From positions 124,001-188,000 of the forward strand of contig NZ_WVTD01000007.1 of the NCBI RefSeq assembly GCF_009856825.1: 64,000 bases of DNA. The letters run 5' to 3'. Source of the stretch: Novosphingobium silvae (GTDB taxonomy: Bacteria > Pseudomonadota > Alphaproteobacteria > Sphingomonadales > Sphingomonadaceae). A model generated the notes under the pieces. That model saw only the letters and a list, made by a program, of their open reading frames with translations. It had not been told where the DNA came from and did no database searches. Both the position numbers and the translations under genes were made by a program. Shown one piece after another: positions 1 to 7,989 of this stretch (position 1 is the first letter of the stretch; each line of letters opens with the position of its first letter).

Positions 1-330
1 GGAAGGTTGCGGACGATCAAGGTGGTCGGCGAGAGGATCGTCTTCGATCCCTTTCAACCGAGTGCCGGAGAGATAACTGGCCCGGCCCAGCAACTGGGCT
101 CCGATCGGAAGCGTGAGCAACAGGAACAGAACGGCAAGGAAGGCCGACGCCCGGCCCTCCACCATATCGGACGCAGTGACACCGCCAAGCAGCAGGGCGG
201 TCCCCAAGGTGCCGGCCTTGGTCCCGCTGTGCATGCGTTGCAGCGGATCTCCAAGCCGGACAAGACCTATGGCGGCGACAAGGAGAAAGCCTGCTCCAAG
301 GATCATGCAGATATTGGATACCACCGTCAT
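1..330 (-). CDS. mnhG: Mrp-type Na+/H+ antiporter subunit G (cut by window edge)
   Basis: Small membrane subunit of the Mrp/Mnh/Pha multisubunit cation/proton antiporter in the inner membrane. The reading frame starts with ATG at 330 (MTVVSNICMI) and is open to base 1, so 110 codons are visible and the stop lies outside the window. Two or three hydrophobic segments and the RLGDPLQRMHSGTKAGTLG-type stretch are typical of MnhG, and the family is usually 105-130 residues, so only the extreme C-terminus is missing. It overlaps mnhF by 4 bases, which fits translational coupling at the end of the A(B)-C-D-E-F-G operon. Confidence 0.85.
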   Translation of the reverse strand, partial: MTVVSNICMILGAGFLLVAAIGLVRLGDPLQRMHSGTKAGTLGTALLLGGVTASDMVEGRASAFLAVLFLLLTLPIGAQLLGRASYLSGTRLKGIEDDPLADHLDRPQPS

Positions 331-602
331 GGCTTCCCCCCGTCCCGCTCGAGGAAAGCGGCGAATGCGGCGGTGGCGACAAAGTTGATGAGCGACAGCG
401 CCAGCGCAACGTCCATGAACAATACCCGGCCCGTCGCAAGAGCCGCGATGGCGGTGAACCCCACCGCCACGGCGGTCAACATGTCGAGGGCGACGAAGCG
501 ATCCGCGAGGCTGGGGCCGCGAACCATGCGCCACCCTGCCAGGACGAGAGCGATGGCAAGAACGATCAGGAGCGCTCCTGCGAGGGTTTGCTGGTCGATC
601 AT
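327..602 (-). CDS. mnhF: Mrp-type Na+/H+ antiporter subunit F
   Basis: A 91-residue protein with three hydrophobic segments and the MnhF signature GPSLADRFVALDMLT around residues 29-43. It is a small structural subunit of the Mrp complex in the inner membrane. It overlaps mnhE upstream and mnhG downstream by 4 bases each, so the three are probably translationally coupled. The length is normal for the family. Confidence 0.9.
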   Translation of the reverse strand: MIDQQTLAGALLIVLAIALVLAGWRMVRGPSLADRFVALDMLTAVAVGFTAIAALATGRVLFMDVALALSLINFVATAAFAAFLERDGGKP

Positions 603-931
603 CTTTCCAGCTCCAGGATCCAGCGTTCGTAGTGCCGTTTGAAGTGCTCTGCCGATTGCTGCGGATCATCCGTATCGAGTACGTGCAGGTAGATCGTGCG
701 CAGGTCCTTCGAGACGTGCAGGCAAGTCGAGCCGGGCGTGAGAGAAGTGAAATACGCGAACAGGGCAACGGCCCAGGGTTTGCGAACGGAGACAGGAACT
801 GCCACGATGGCCGGCCGCGTAGCTGGCCGGGGCGACAGAACGATGCGTGCGACCGAAATCGACGCAGCGACGAGATCCCACAGGAAAACGGCCGCAAGGA
901 CAATGATGGCGCGAAGGCGGCGCATGATCAC
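599..931 (-). CDS. mnhE: Mrp-type Na+/H+ antiporter subunit E
   Basis: A 110-residue protein with an N-terminal hydrophobic region (about 8-30) and the MnhE-like segment with SLTPGSTCLHV and a terminal amphipathic region. Many MnhE proteins are about 160 residues and start with two extra membrane helices, so this is a short version, as is common in the group-2 operons of alphaproteobacteria. It overlaps mnhD by 4 bases (ATGA). Identification rests on operon position plus the TPGS motif. Confidence 0.85.
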   Translation of the reverse strand: MIMRRLRAIIVLAAVFLWDLVAASISVARIVLSPRPATRPAIVAVPVSVRKPWAVALFAYFTSLTPGSTCLHVSKDLRTIYLHVLDTDDPQQSAEHFKRHYERWILELER

Positions 932-2400
932 TGCAGACCTCCCGCCAGAGCCAGGGCGGAGGCCTGCGCCATCTGCCAGAGCCAGTGGGGAGCAAGGCCG
1001 ATTGCGCCGGTCGCCGTGGAGAGCAGCGCCATCGCTAGAAGGCCGCTGCGGGGCACCGGTCGGACCGGGCGCTTCGAATCCTTCCAGCAGGCTTCGGACC
1101 AGAAGATCGCCATGGATACGATCGTCATCAACCCCGCGACAAGCCCGGCCACTGCCAGCCAGATGTATCCGGCCTCGAGGCTTTCACGAAGCACGATGAG
1201 CTTGGCCCAGAAGCCCGAAAGCGGCGGGATGCCTGCCAGCGAAAGCATGGGAACCGCGAACAGCATCGTGAAAACGGGGTTGGTGCGCATGCCGCCTGCT
1301 CGGGTCAGGTCCCAGCTTCCGCTCGCCCGGTGGATTAAGCCGGCCCCAAAGAAAAGATTGGCTTGCACGATGATCGTGTGGACCATGTAGAACACCGCTC
1401 CTGCGACGCCCTGGATCGTCCCAAGAGCGAGACCTGTCGCCATGTACCCGACCTGCGCGATGACCTGGTAGGAGAGGATGCGCCGCATGTCGGTCTGCCC
1501 CAGCGCTCCGATGGCGCACAGGATCATGGTCGCTCCCGCGATCCACGGCACGAGGAGCATGAGGTGGCGCGCGGCTGAGGCCGGACCGGTGACGTTCAAC
1601 AGACCCACCAGCACCAGCATCAGCGCATAGAACCCCATCTTGGTGAGCAGACCTGCAAATGTGGCGGTGCCCGTGACGGGTGCGGTATGGTAGGAGGCCG
1701 GGAGCCAGAGGTGGAACGGAGCCAGGCCCGACTTCAGAGCAAAGCCGCCCAGCAGCAGAGCGGCGGCGATCGCGAGCCCGAAGGCGGGCTGCATGCGCGA
1801 GATCGCGGAGCGCGCCATCGCAAGGTCGAGGTTGCCAACAAGGCCATAGATCATCCCGATTCCAAGCAGGATGAAGGTCGCAGCAAGCGTGGCGAAGGCG
1901 ACGTAGCGGATGGCCCCGTCGATCTGGGCGGCGCGCCGGTCGAGCGTCAGAAGGCCGAGCGCCGCAAGCAGGGCCAGCTCGAACCAGACGTAGAGATTGA
2001 ACAGGTCCGTTGTCAGGAAGGCGCCGTTCACCGCACCTATCAGCGCCAGCATCAAGGCGTCGTACCCCGCGCGGCGGCGACGTGGGCCGATATCTTCGAT
2101 GGCGTAGATCGCGGCAGCGCAGGAGACGAGCGCTGTTACGGCGACCAGCAGCACGCCGGGCAGGGAAGCGGCGAAGGAGATGCCGAACCCTCGCGGCCAT
2201 CCTCCGAAGACGGTATGCGGCACGCGCGAGGTTCCCGGCCCGACGCGAACCAGCAGCGCGAGCGAACATGCGGCCAGGAGAACGTTCGTGGTCAGGCCGG
2301 TCAGCCGCGCTGCAGATGGTCGTACGCGAAGCAATATGGCGATTGCCGAGCCAAGGAAGGCCACCAGCACGGGCGAGACGAGAAGCAGCGTGTCAGCCAT
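928..2400 (-). CDS. mnhD: Mrp-type Na+/H+ antiporter subunit D (NuoN/MrpD-like)
   Basis: Large membrane subunit homologous to the proton-pumping NuoL/M/N subunits of complex I; with subunit A it forms the ion-translocating part of the complex. The start at 2400 (MADTLLLVSPVLVAF) is preferred over an upstream in-frame codon at 2496 because the upstream extension is charged, non-membrane, and lies inside mnhC. The protein is 490 residues with about 14 hydrophobic segments. The conserved membrane lysine region (LKSGLAPFHLWLPASYHTAPVTGTA) is present. It overlaps the end of mnhC by 8 bases. Confidence 0.92.
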   Translation of the reverse strand: MADTLLLVSPVLVAFLGSAIAILLRVRPSAARLTGLTTNVLLAACSLALLVRVGPGTSRVPHTVFGGWPRGFGISFAASLPGVLLVAVTALVSCAAAIYAIEDIGPRRRRAGYDALMLALIGAVNGAFLTTDLFNLYVWFELALLAALGLLTLDRRAAQIDGAIRYVAFATLAATFILLGIGMIYGLVGNLDLAMARSAISRMQPAFGLAIAAALLLGGFALKSGLAPFHLWLPASYHTAPVTGTATFAGLLTKMGFYALMLVLVGLLNVTGPASAARHLMLLVPWIAGATMILCAIGALGQTDMRRILSYQVIAQVGYMATGLALGTIQGVAGAVFYMVHTIIVQANLFFGAGLIHRASGSWDLTRAGGMRTNPVFTMLFAVPMLSLAGIPPLSGFWAKLIVLRESLEAGYIWLAVAGLVAGLMTIVSMAIFWSEACWKDSKRPVRPVPRSGLLAMALLSTATGAIGLAPHWLWQMAQASALALAGGLQ

Positions 2401-2773
2401 CCGCAGGGTCGTTCCTTCGCGGCTGGCCGAGTGCCTCGGCATCGTTGATCTCGCGCGCGTCGATCGTCTTTCGGGCTTTCCAGGCCCGCAGCACAAGAAC
2501 GCCGATAACCACCGTCAAGGCGAAGCCGATGACGATGGCAGTGAGGATCAGCGCCTGAACCACTGGGTCGGCGGAAGCGGCAAGCGTCGACGCGTCCTCG
2601 GCAATGATCGGAGGTTGATCGGTGACGGGACCGCCTGCCAGAAAGAGCAGGAGGTTTGCTCCGGTCGCCAGCATCGAGAATCCGAGCAGCATCCGAACGA
2701 GGTTGCGCGAAAGGATCATGAACAGGGCACAGGCGACTATTCCTGCGCCGACGAGGGCGTAGACCAGACTCAA
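2393..2773 (-). CDS. mnhC: Mrp-type Na+/H+ antiporter subunit C (NuoK-like)
   Basis: A 126-residue NuoK-like subunit with three membrane segments (about 4-22, 29-47, 74-98). The stretch GIVACALFMILSRNLVRMLLG is characteristic of MnhC. The C-terminal tail (KARKTIDAREINDAEAL) is polar, as in the family. It overlaps the fused A/B gene by 4 bases. Confidence 0.92.
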   Translation of the reverse strand: MSLVYALVGAGIVACALFMILSRNLVRMLLGFSMLATGANLLLFLAGGPVTDQPPIIAEDASTLAASADPVVQALILTAIVIGFALTVVIGVLVLRAWKARKTIDAREINDAEALGQPRRNDPADG

Positions 2774-5499
2774 CGTGCCGCCTCCTTCTGCAGACCGAGC
2801 AGGAAGGTGACGACGGCGCCAAGAACCACGAGATAAACCCCAAGGTCAAAGACGAGCGCGGTTCCCACGGCTGGCAGCCAGGACGCCGGCTCCCACCAGA
2901 GCTGCGTCAGGTATGGACGACCAAGCAGGAGCGCGGGAACTCCGCTGCAGAGGGCAAGGAGCATCCCCAAGCCCACGAGCATCATCGGATCGACCCGCAT
3001 GGCCCGCTCCGCCCGCGCCGTGCCATAGGCGAGCGAGAGGATGGCGACGGCAAGTGCTGCCATCAGGCCACCCACGAAGCCACCGCCCGGATCATTGTGG
3101 CCGCGCCACAGTATGACCAGCGAGGAGGCGAGCAGCAGCCAAAAGAGCGGCTTGCCCACCATGCGGAAAGAAAAATGGGTGGCTGGGGGAGGCGCAGTAT
3201 CCTGTGCCCAATGCGCATGCGGCAAAAGCGCGCGGGCAAGCACCGCGGCCACGGCAATCACCGTCGTTTCTCCCAGCGTGTCGAATGCGCGGAAGTCGAC
3301 CAGGATGACATTCACGACGTTCCTGCCATGGGCGGCGACATAGCTTAGACGACCATAGAGGTCGCTCACCGCCGAAGGGTGCCGGCTCGCCGCCATGTCG
3401 ATGACGCCGAGCGCAAGCACTGCCGCAAAGGCAAACGCGACCGCGAAGTCGAAACGCCGCATGCCACTTCCGCGCGTGACCGGGCTCGAGAGCGGCACGG
3501 CGAGAAGCAGGGCGGTCAGCAGGACGACAAGCAGCGCTTCGACCGCGAACTGGGTCAGGGCGAGGTCCGGCGCCCCGTTCAGAAGAAAGGTGATGGCCAC
3601 CGAAATCCCGGTAAGCCCGGTCGCCACCATGGATGCGATCAGGGAACGCCCGACCGCCGCCATGATGGCACCGGCGAGAGCTACGAACGCGATGAGGGTA
3701 GGCGCGATCTCGATCGTGTCGGGCACGGGGAAACGAGGACGGACGCCTCCGGCAAATGCAGACCAGAGCAGCAGGAGGACCATGGCTGCAATCACCGTAA
3801 GCAGGTAACGGCGCAGATCGCCATGTTGCAGCCTGCGTGTCAGCCTTCGCGAGCCTGTGATCAGGCCTCGCAGCCCCATGCCCCAGAAACGTTCAATAGC
3901 CAGCCGGTCGAGCCGGTCCACTGCACGCAGGCGTTCGTGAATGGGACGCCAGAACCGCACGATCAATGCGCCCGTTGCGATCACGACGCCGCTCAGCATG
4001 AGCATGGGCGTAATGCCATGCCACACCGCGATGTCGACCTTAACGGGGCTTCCGTAGACTGCGGCCACCGCCGGACGTAGCGCAGAGCGGGTAATCCACC
4101 CCGGCTCCAGGCTGATGACGAGGCCCGCTGCCGCCAGCAGCAGCGGGGGCGCCGCCAGGGCCAGCGTCTCATGATTGCGGACCTGCGTCACCTTGCCGCG
4201 CCCCATGAAGAACGGTCGCAGGGTTATGACGCCGGCAACGCCTACCATGACGGCATTGACGACGACCGCGATTGCGAGGGGCACGAGTTCCCAGCTGCTT
4301 TCCAGCTGCGCTTCGAAGAGGAACTCTTTCGAGATGAAGCCGATGAATGGGGGAATGCCCGCCATCGAGAGGCTTGCTCCCAGGCAGGCGAGGGCGGTGA
4401 GCGGCAGGAAGCGCGCAAGTCCGCCCATCGCGCGAAGACTATGAAGGCCAGTCGCATGGATGACCGAGCCGGCGCAGAAGAACAGCGCCGCCTTGTAGAG
4501 AGCGTGCGCCAGCAGGAAGCCAACCATCGCGACGCTTGCTGCCGGGCCGTCGAGCCCTACCAGCAGGACCAGGATGCCCAGCGATGCGATGGTGGAGTAG
4601 GCGAGAGCCGACTTGAAGTTCTCTGCCCTGAGAGCCTGTAGGGCCGAGACGAGCATTGTAAGGCAGGCTACCGTTATGACGGTGTTGCGGCCCCAGCTTG
4701 TGGCTGCGAAAACCGGCTCGAACCGAGCCAGCAGATATATTCCCAGCTTCACCATGGTGGCCGAATGCAGATAGGCGGAGGCCGGCGTCGGCGCCTGCAT
4801 TGCGTTGGGAAGCCAGAAATGGAACGGGAACTGGGCGGATTTCGTGAACGCTGCAAGAAGGATGCAGGCAACGATCGCATTTCCGCTGGGTGAGCCGACC
4901 AGCCTGTCCGCCTGTCGCACGGCCTCGGCCATCGAGTACGTCCCGATCTCGTTGCCGATCAACATCACCGCGGTAAGCAGCATAAGGCCGCCGAAGGCTG
5001 TAACTTGCAGTGCCATCAGCGCGGCGCGGCGCGCACGTCCGCTGCGGCCTTCGAAGCCGATCAGCAGAAAGGAGAGGACGCTCGTCGCCTCCCAGAACAT
5101 CAGCATGACCAGCATGTTTTCCGCAAGCACGGTGCCCAGCATCGCGGTCATGAACAGGAGAATGAGCGTGTGGAACCGGCTTCGCTCGGCAGGTGATTTC
5201 GAGGCGAGGTATCCATCGGCATAGATCGTCACCAGCGCGCCAATGGCGGTGACCAGCAGGCAGAACAGGAAGGAAAAGCCATCCAGCCGCAGCGTGAAGT
5301 CGAGGCCCAAAGACGGTGCCCATGGGAATCCGGCGGAACGTACCCATCCCCGCTCGATCACCGGCGCCGTCGAGATGAGGACGACGAACAGGCCAAGCGG
5401 CAGCAGGGCGATGAGAAAGCCTGCTCCCCGCGCGATCACGCGCGCCAGAAGCGGAACGCAGCAAGCGCCCACCAGGGAGATAAGTAGCCATTCGAGCAT
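2770..5499 (-). CDS. mnhA: Mrp-type Na+/H+ antiporter fused subunits A and B
   Basis: A 909-residue membrane protein. Residues 1 to about 600 are the NuoL-like proton/sodium channel part (motifs EATSVLSFLLIGF, FHFWLPNAMQAPTPASAYLHSATMVK with conserved Lys and His). The middle carries the MrpA-specific C-terminal extension (about 600-760, NGAPDLALTQFAVEALLVVLL). The last 150 residues are an MrpB domain (MRVDPMMLVGLGMLLAL to VTFLLGL). Fusion of A and B is the group-2 (Pha-type) arrangement. It is the first gene of the operon, so the promoter should lie in 5500-5785. Role: Na+/K+ export coupled to proton import, pH and salt tolerance. Confidence 0.93.
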   Translation of the reverse strand: MLEWLLISLVGACCVPLLARVIARGAGFLIALLPLGLFVVLISTAPVIERGWVRSAGFPWAPSLGLDFTLRLDGFSFLFCLLVTAIGALVTIYADGYLASKSPAERSRFHTLILLFMTAMLGTVLAENMLVMLMFWEATSVLSFLLIGFEGRSGRARRAALMALQVTAFGGLMLLTAVMLIGNEIGTYSMAEAVRQADRLVGSPSGNAIVACILLAAFTKSAQFPFHFWLPNAMQAPTPASAYLHSATMVKLGIYLLARFEPVFAATSWGRNTVITVACLTMLVSALQALRAENFKSALAYSTIASLGILVLLVGLDGPAASVAMVGFLLAHALYKAALFFCAGSVIHATGLHSLRAMGGLARFLPLTALACLGASLSMAGIPPFIGFISKEFLFEAQLESSWELVPLAIAVVVNAVMVGVAGVITLRPFFMGRGKVTQVRNHETLALAAPPLLLAAAGLVISLEPGWITRSALRPAVAAVYGSPVKVDIAVWHGITPMLMLSGVVIATGALIVRFWRPIHERLRAVDRLDRLAIERFWGMGLRGLITGSRRLTRRLQHGDLRRYLLTVIAAMVLLLLWSAFAGGVRPRFPVPDTIEIAPTLIAFVALAGAIMAAVGRSLIASMVATGLTGISVAITFLLNGAPDLALTQFAVEALLVVLLTALLLAVPLSSPVTRGSGMRRFDFAVAFAFAAVLALGVIDMAASRHPSAVSDLYGRLSYVAAHGRNVVNVILVDFRAFDTLGETTVIAVAAVLARALLPHAHWAQDTAPPPATHFSFRMVGKPLFWLLLASSLVILWRGHNDPGGGFVGGLMAALAVAILSLAYGTARAERAMRVDPMMLVGLGMLLALCSGVPALLLGRPYLTQLWWEPASWLPAVGTALVFDLGVYLVVLGAVVTFLLGLQKEAAR

Positions 5500-5785
5500 C
5501 TATTTCCATAATGCCCGAGACGGCGTCCGGCTCCGCCCGGCGCAGTAGCAAACGCGGGCTAAGTCTCACTGCCGATTTCACCCTGATGAGCGACGCGTTC
5601 CGGCGGATACTCGACGTTGAAGAAGGCGCGACGGGATTTGAACTCGATGGTCTAGTAAACCCGCCGCACCTTCAGTCGACCGACGGCTGGACCGCGGCTT
5701 CAGGGAAACGGCGCTCGAAGCAGCCGCACTTCATTCGCGATCCTTGCGGAAGCGGGCTGGCGCGTGCCCGCCCGCCGCCCTTCGC
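5500..5785. other. Intergenic region between mnh operon and EF-hand gene
   Basis: This stretch separates the leftward mnh operon from the leftward EF-hand gene. It must hold the mnh promoter and the end of the EF-hand transcript. Reading frames through it have no family resemblance or good ribosome site, and I see no clear hairpin with a T-run. Confidence 0.5.
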
Positions 5786-6256
5786 TCAGTACGAGCTGGA
5801 GGTGTCCTTGGCGTCGACGACGCCATCACCGTTGGTGTCCAGCTTCGCGAACATGCGCTCACCCGAGGCGTTGAATTCCGCCAGAGTGAGGTTGCCATCC
5901 TTGTCAGTGTCCAGCACGCCGAAACGCACGTGAGCCTGCTTGAGCTGACCGTCGGGAACCTTTGCGTCCTTGCCCATCCGGCTAGTGAACTCGCCCACGT
6001 AATCGACCTCGCTCACCTTTCCGTCACCGTCCAGGTCGAAAGTGCGGTACTTGGCGGCGCGCGCGGCGGCGAACTCGGCAGCGGTGACGCGTCCATCTCC
6101 ATCCGCGTCGCTTTCCCGAATGAAGGCGGCCTTGCCGTGGCCGGGAGCCGCGCGGCGCTCACCTTGGCGAGGGGCCTCCTGCGCAAGGGCGGCGGAGCCG
6201 GCCATCCCTGCGAAGGCAATTGCGAGGAGGGGGCCATAGAACTTCAGATGCTGCAT
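5786..6256 (-). CDS. Secreted four-EF-hand calcium-binding protein
   Basis: A 156-residue protein with a signal peptide (MQHLKFYGPLLAIAFAGMAG, cleavage near ALAQ-E at 26-27). Four canonical 12-residue EF loops follow: about 50-61 (DADGDGRVTAAE), 74-85 (DLDGDGKVSEVD), 116-127 (DTDKDGNLTLAE) and 140-151 (DTNGDGVVDAKD). The fourth ends in D rather than E. It is probably a periplasmic Ca2+-binding (or other divalent cation) protein. The start at 6256 has a GGAG site 8 bases upstream; an in-frame GTG at 6286 overlaps the upstream stop but would put ten extra residues ahead of the signal peptide. It is the last gene of the receptor/TonB/DUF4198 cluster. Confidence 0.85.
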   Translation of the reverse strand: MQHLKFYGPLLAIAFAGMAGSAALAQEAPRQGERRAAPGHGKAAFIRESDADGDGRVTAAEFAAARAAKYRTFDLDGDGKVSEVDYVGEFTSRMGKDAKVPDGQLKQAHVRFGVLDTDKDGNLTLAEFNASGERMFAKLDTNGDGVVDAKDTSSSY

Positions 6257-6282
6257 TGTCTTCTCCGTGGAGTAAAGGTGGG

Positions 6283-7086
6283 TCACTCTTCGACCTGGAA
6301 AGTGAGCGACGTGGTGTAGCTGCGCTCGTCCGTGCCCGAGCCTGCAGGGGCCTCGGCCCTGTGGCGGGTCATCAGGACGTAGACGCCGGGACGGTCGAAG
6401 CGGAACGTGGCGCCGCCCTTCGCATCGGTAGTGACCTGCCGGTGCACCAGCGCTTCCTCATAGTCAGCGCCGCCGCGATCGAGCACCAGCTCCTGGCCCT
6501 GCAGCGGTTTGCCGTCGAACAGCACCTGCACGGCGAACGGCGTGTCGAGGTACAGCTCGCTGGGATGAGTCACAGGCCGGATCTGCAAGCGACCGATCGA
6601 TGCATCCACTGGCGCGCGCGTGGGCTTCTTCTTCGACACATACACGTCGGCGACCGTTTCGGTCTGGCTCGTGCGCACCTTCGTGGCGCCTGCGGGAACC
6701 TGATCGTGCACGGGACGCCATTGTCCGTCGATGAGTGCGCTCTTCCCGACGCGGCCCAGGCGGACACCGGTCGTGAACCGGTAGGTGCCGTCCTGCGCGA
6801 GCGGGGCCTCCAGAATCACCAGCTGCTTGAGGGGCGTAATCGACTGGTACTCGCCGCGAGAGCCATCCGGAAGCACGACATGATAGTCTTTGGCATCGAC
6901 CGGCACTTCGGGTCGGAAGAACTTTTCTGCAAACGCGGATTCCACGGTCACCATCTGCTCGGTGTTGGCCGAGAAGACCTTTGGCAGCAGGTAGGAGGTG
7001 TGGGCGTGACCGACGCCCGGCATGGCGATGCAGACGAGCGCTGCAAGCTTTAGCGCGCGCGGGTTGGTAAATGCCGTTACGGCCAT
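6283..7086 (-). CDS. DUF4198-family periplasmic protein (metal-uptake associated)
   Basis: A 267-residue protein with a signal peptide ending at GVGHAHT. The mature protein begins HTSYLLPKVF, typical of DUF4198 proteins, which are related to periplasmic components of Ni/Co-type transport and occur beside TonB-dependent receptors. Two beta-sandwich-like parts are visible, the second with FDGKPLQGQELVLDRGG and a C-terminal GVYVLMTRHRAE. The N-terminal His after cleavage may bind metal (inference). It lies 27 bases after the TonB-like gene. Confidence 0.8.
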   Translation of the reverse strand: MAVTAFTNPRALKLAALVCIAMPGVGHAHTSYLLPKVFSANTEQMVTVESAFAEKFFRPEVPVDAKDYHVVLPDGSRGEYQSITPLKQLVILEAPLAQDGTYRFTTGVRLGRVGKSALIDGQWRPVHDQVPAGATKVRTSQTETVADVYVSKKKPTRAPVDASIGRLQIRPVTHPSELYLDTPFAVQVLFDGKPLQGQELVLDRGGADYEEALVHRQVTTDAKGGATFRFDRPGVYVLMTRHRAEAPAGSGTDERSYTTSLTFQVEE

Positions 7087-7113
7087 GATCGTCGATCCTT
7101 TTGCACAAGCCGG

Positions 7114-7977
7114 TCAGTCGCCGGTGATTTCGAAGTTGAAGCGATAGGGTTTGCCGTCGGGGGGAGGCGGAAGCGGCACCGCTCGCCGCACCAGTTGCAG
7201 CGCCTCCCGATCGAACCGTATCGAACCGGAGCTGCGTGCGACCACGATGTCGCGGGCAGTCCCGCCCGGTTCCACAGTGAGCGCGATCACCACCGTTCCT
7301 GCGCCGACGACGTTCACCTGCTTGTAGCGGGTGAGATGCTGGTAGAGCTTCACTTTGTAATTGCTGGTGGCGGCGTTGCCGGCCATGCCGGTGCGCCCAC
7401 CGCCAACGCCTCCGGTTCCGTTGATCCCGCCGGCAGGCTCCGGCCGCCCGGAACCTCGGCTCGGCGGGACGGCTGCGACCGCGAGCGCGATGGATGGAGC
7501 TGGGGCAGTCATGGCGCGCACCGGCACCGGCACCGGCGTTGCGGCCGGTACTGACTGCGTGGTGGCTGCGGCATTCCCCGGTCCGATGCGGCCCTGGCCG
7601 CCGCCCGCATTATCGGCTTGCAGTGCCTCCTTTTGCGGAGCCGCAGGGGACACCGCTTCGGGCAGAGAGTGGGGCTGCGGCTGTACCGGGGTGGTGCCGG
7701 TCTGTGCAGGGGCGGGGGGCGGCGTGGATACAGGATCATTCGCCATGAGCGGATCCATCGCCTTTGGGCCCGGCCCACCCTCCTGGCCTGAGAGGTTTAT
7801 GGCCACAAGCGCGCTTCGAGTGCCGCCCTCCACCAGAATGTCTTCCTTCCAGGTCATGACCAGCAGCGCAACCACGGCGGCATGAGCCGCGACGGAGGCG
7901 GTCATGGCACCAGGATTGATCCTGGGACGAAGGGCCTGAGCAAAGCCCTGCCGTCCTGCCCAGTCTGCGGTGACCAC
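7114..7977 (-). CDS. TonB-family energy transducer
   Basis: A 287-residue protein with an N-terminal membrane anchor (about 25-43, MTASVAAHAAVVALLVMTW), a long Pro/Ala/Gly-rich linker spanning the periplasm (about 85-195), and a C-terminal TonB domain (about 200-285: YKVKLYQHLTRYKQVNVVG to LPPPPDGKPYRFNFEI). It carries proton-motive energy to the receptor 12 bases upstream. The start is GTG at 7977 with a purine-rich run just before it. A dedicated TonB in the same operon suggests the cluster works as one uptake unit. Confidence 0.88.
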   Translation of the reverse strand: MVTADWAGRQGFAQALRPRINPGAMTASVAAHAAVVALLVMTWKEDILVEGGTRSALVAINLSGQEGGPGPKAMDPLMANDPVSTPPPAPAQTGTTPVQPQPHSLPEAVSPAAPQKEALQADNAGGGQGRIGPGNAAATTQSVPAATPVPVPVRAMTAPAPSIALAVAAVPPSRGSGRPEPAGGINGTGGVGGGRTGMAGNAATSNYKVKLYQHLTRYKQVNVVGAGTVVIALTVEPGGTARDIVVARSSGSIRFDREALQLVRRAVPLPPPPDGKPYRFNFEITGD

Positions 7978-7989
7978 CTCCCGGCCCCC

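Noticed and set aside
5511..5933. Open frame on the plus strand between the mnh operon and the EF-hand gene
   Set aside because: It overlaps the 3' part of the EF-hand gene in antisense and has no ribosome site or similarity.
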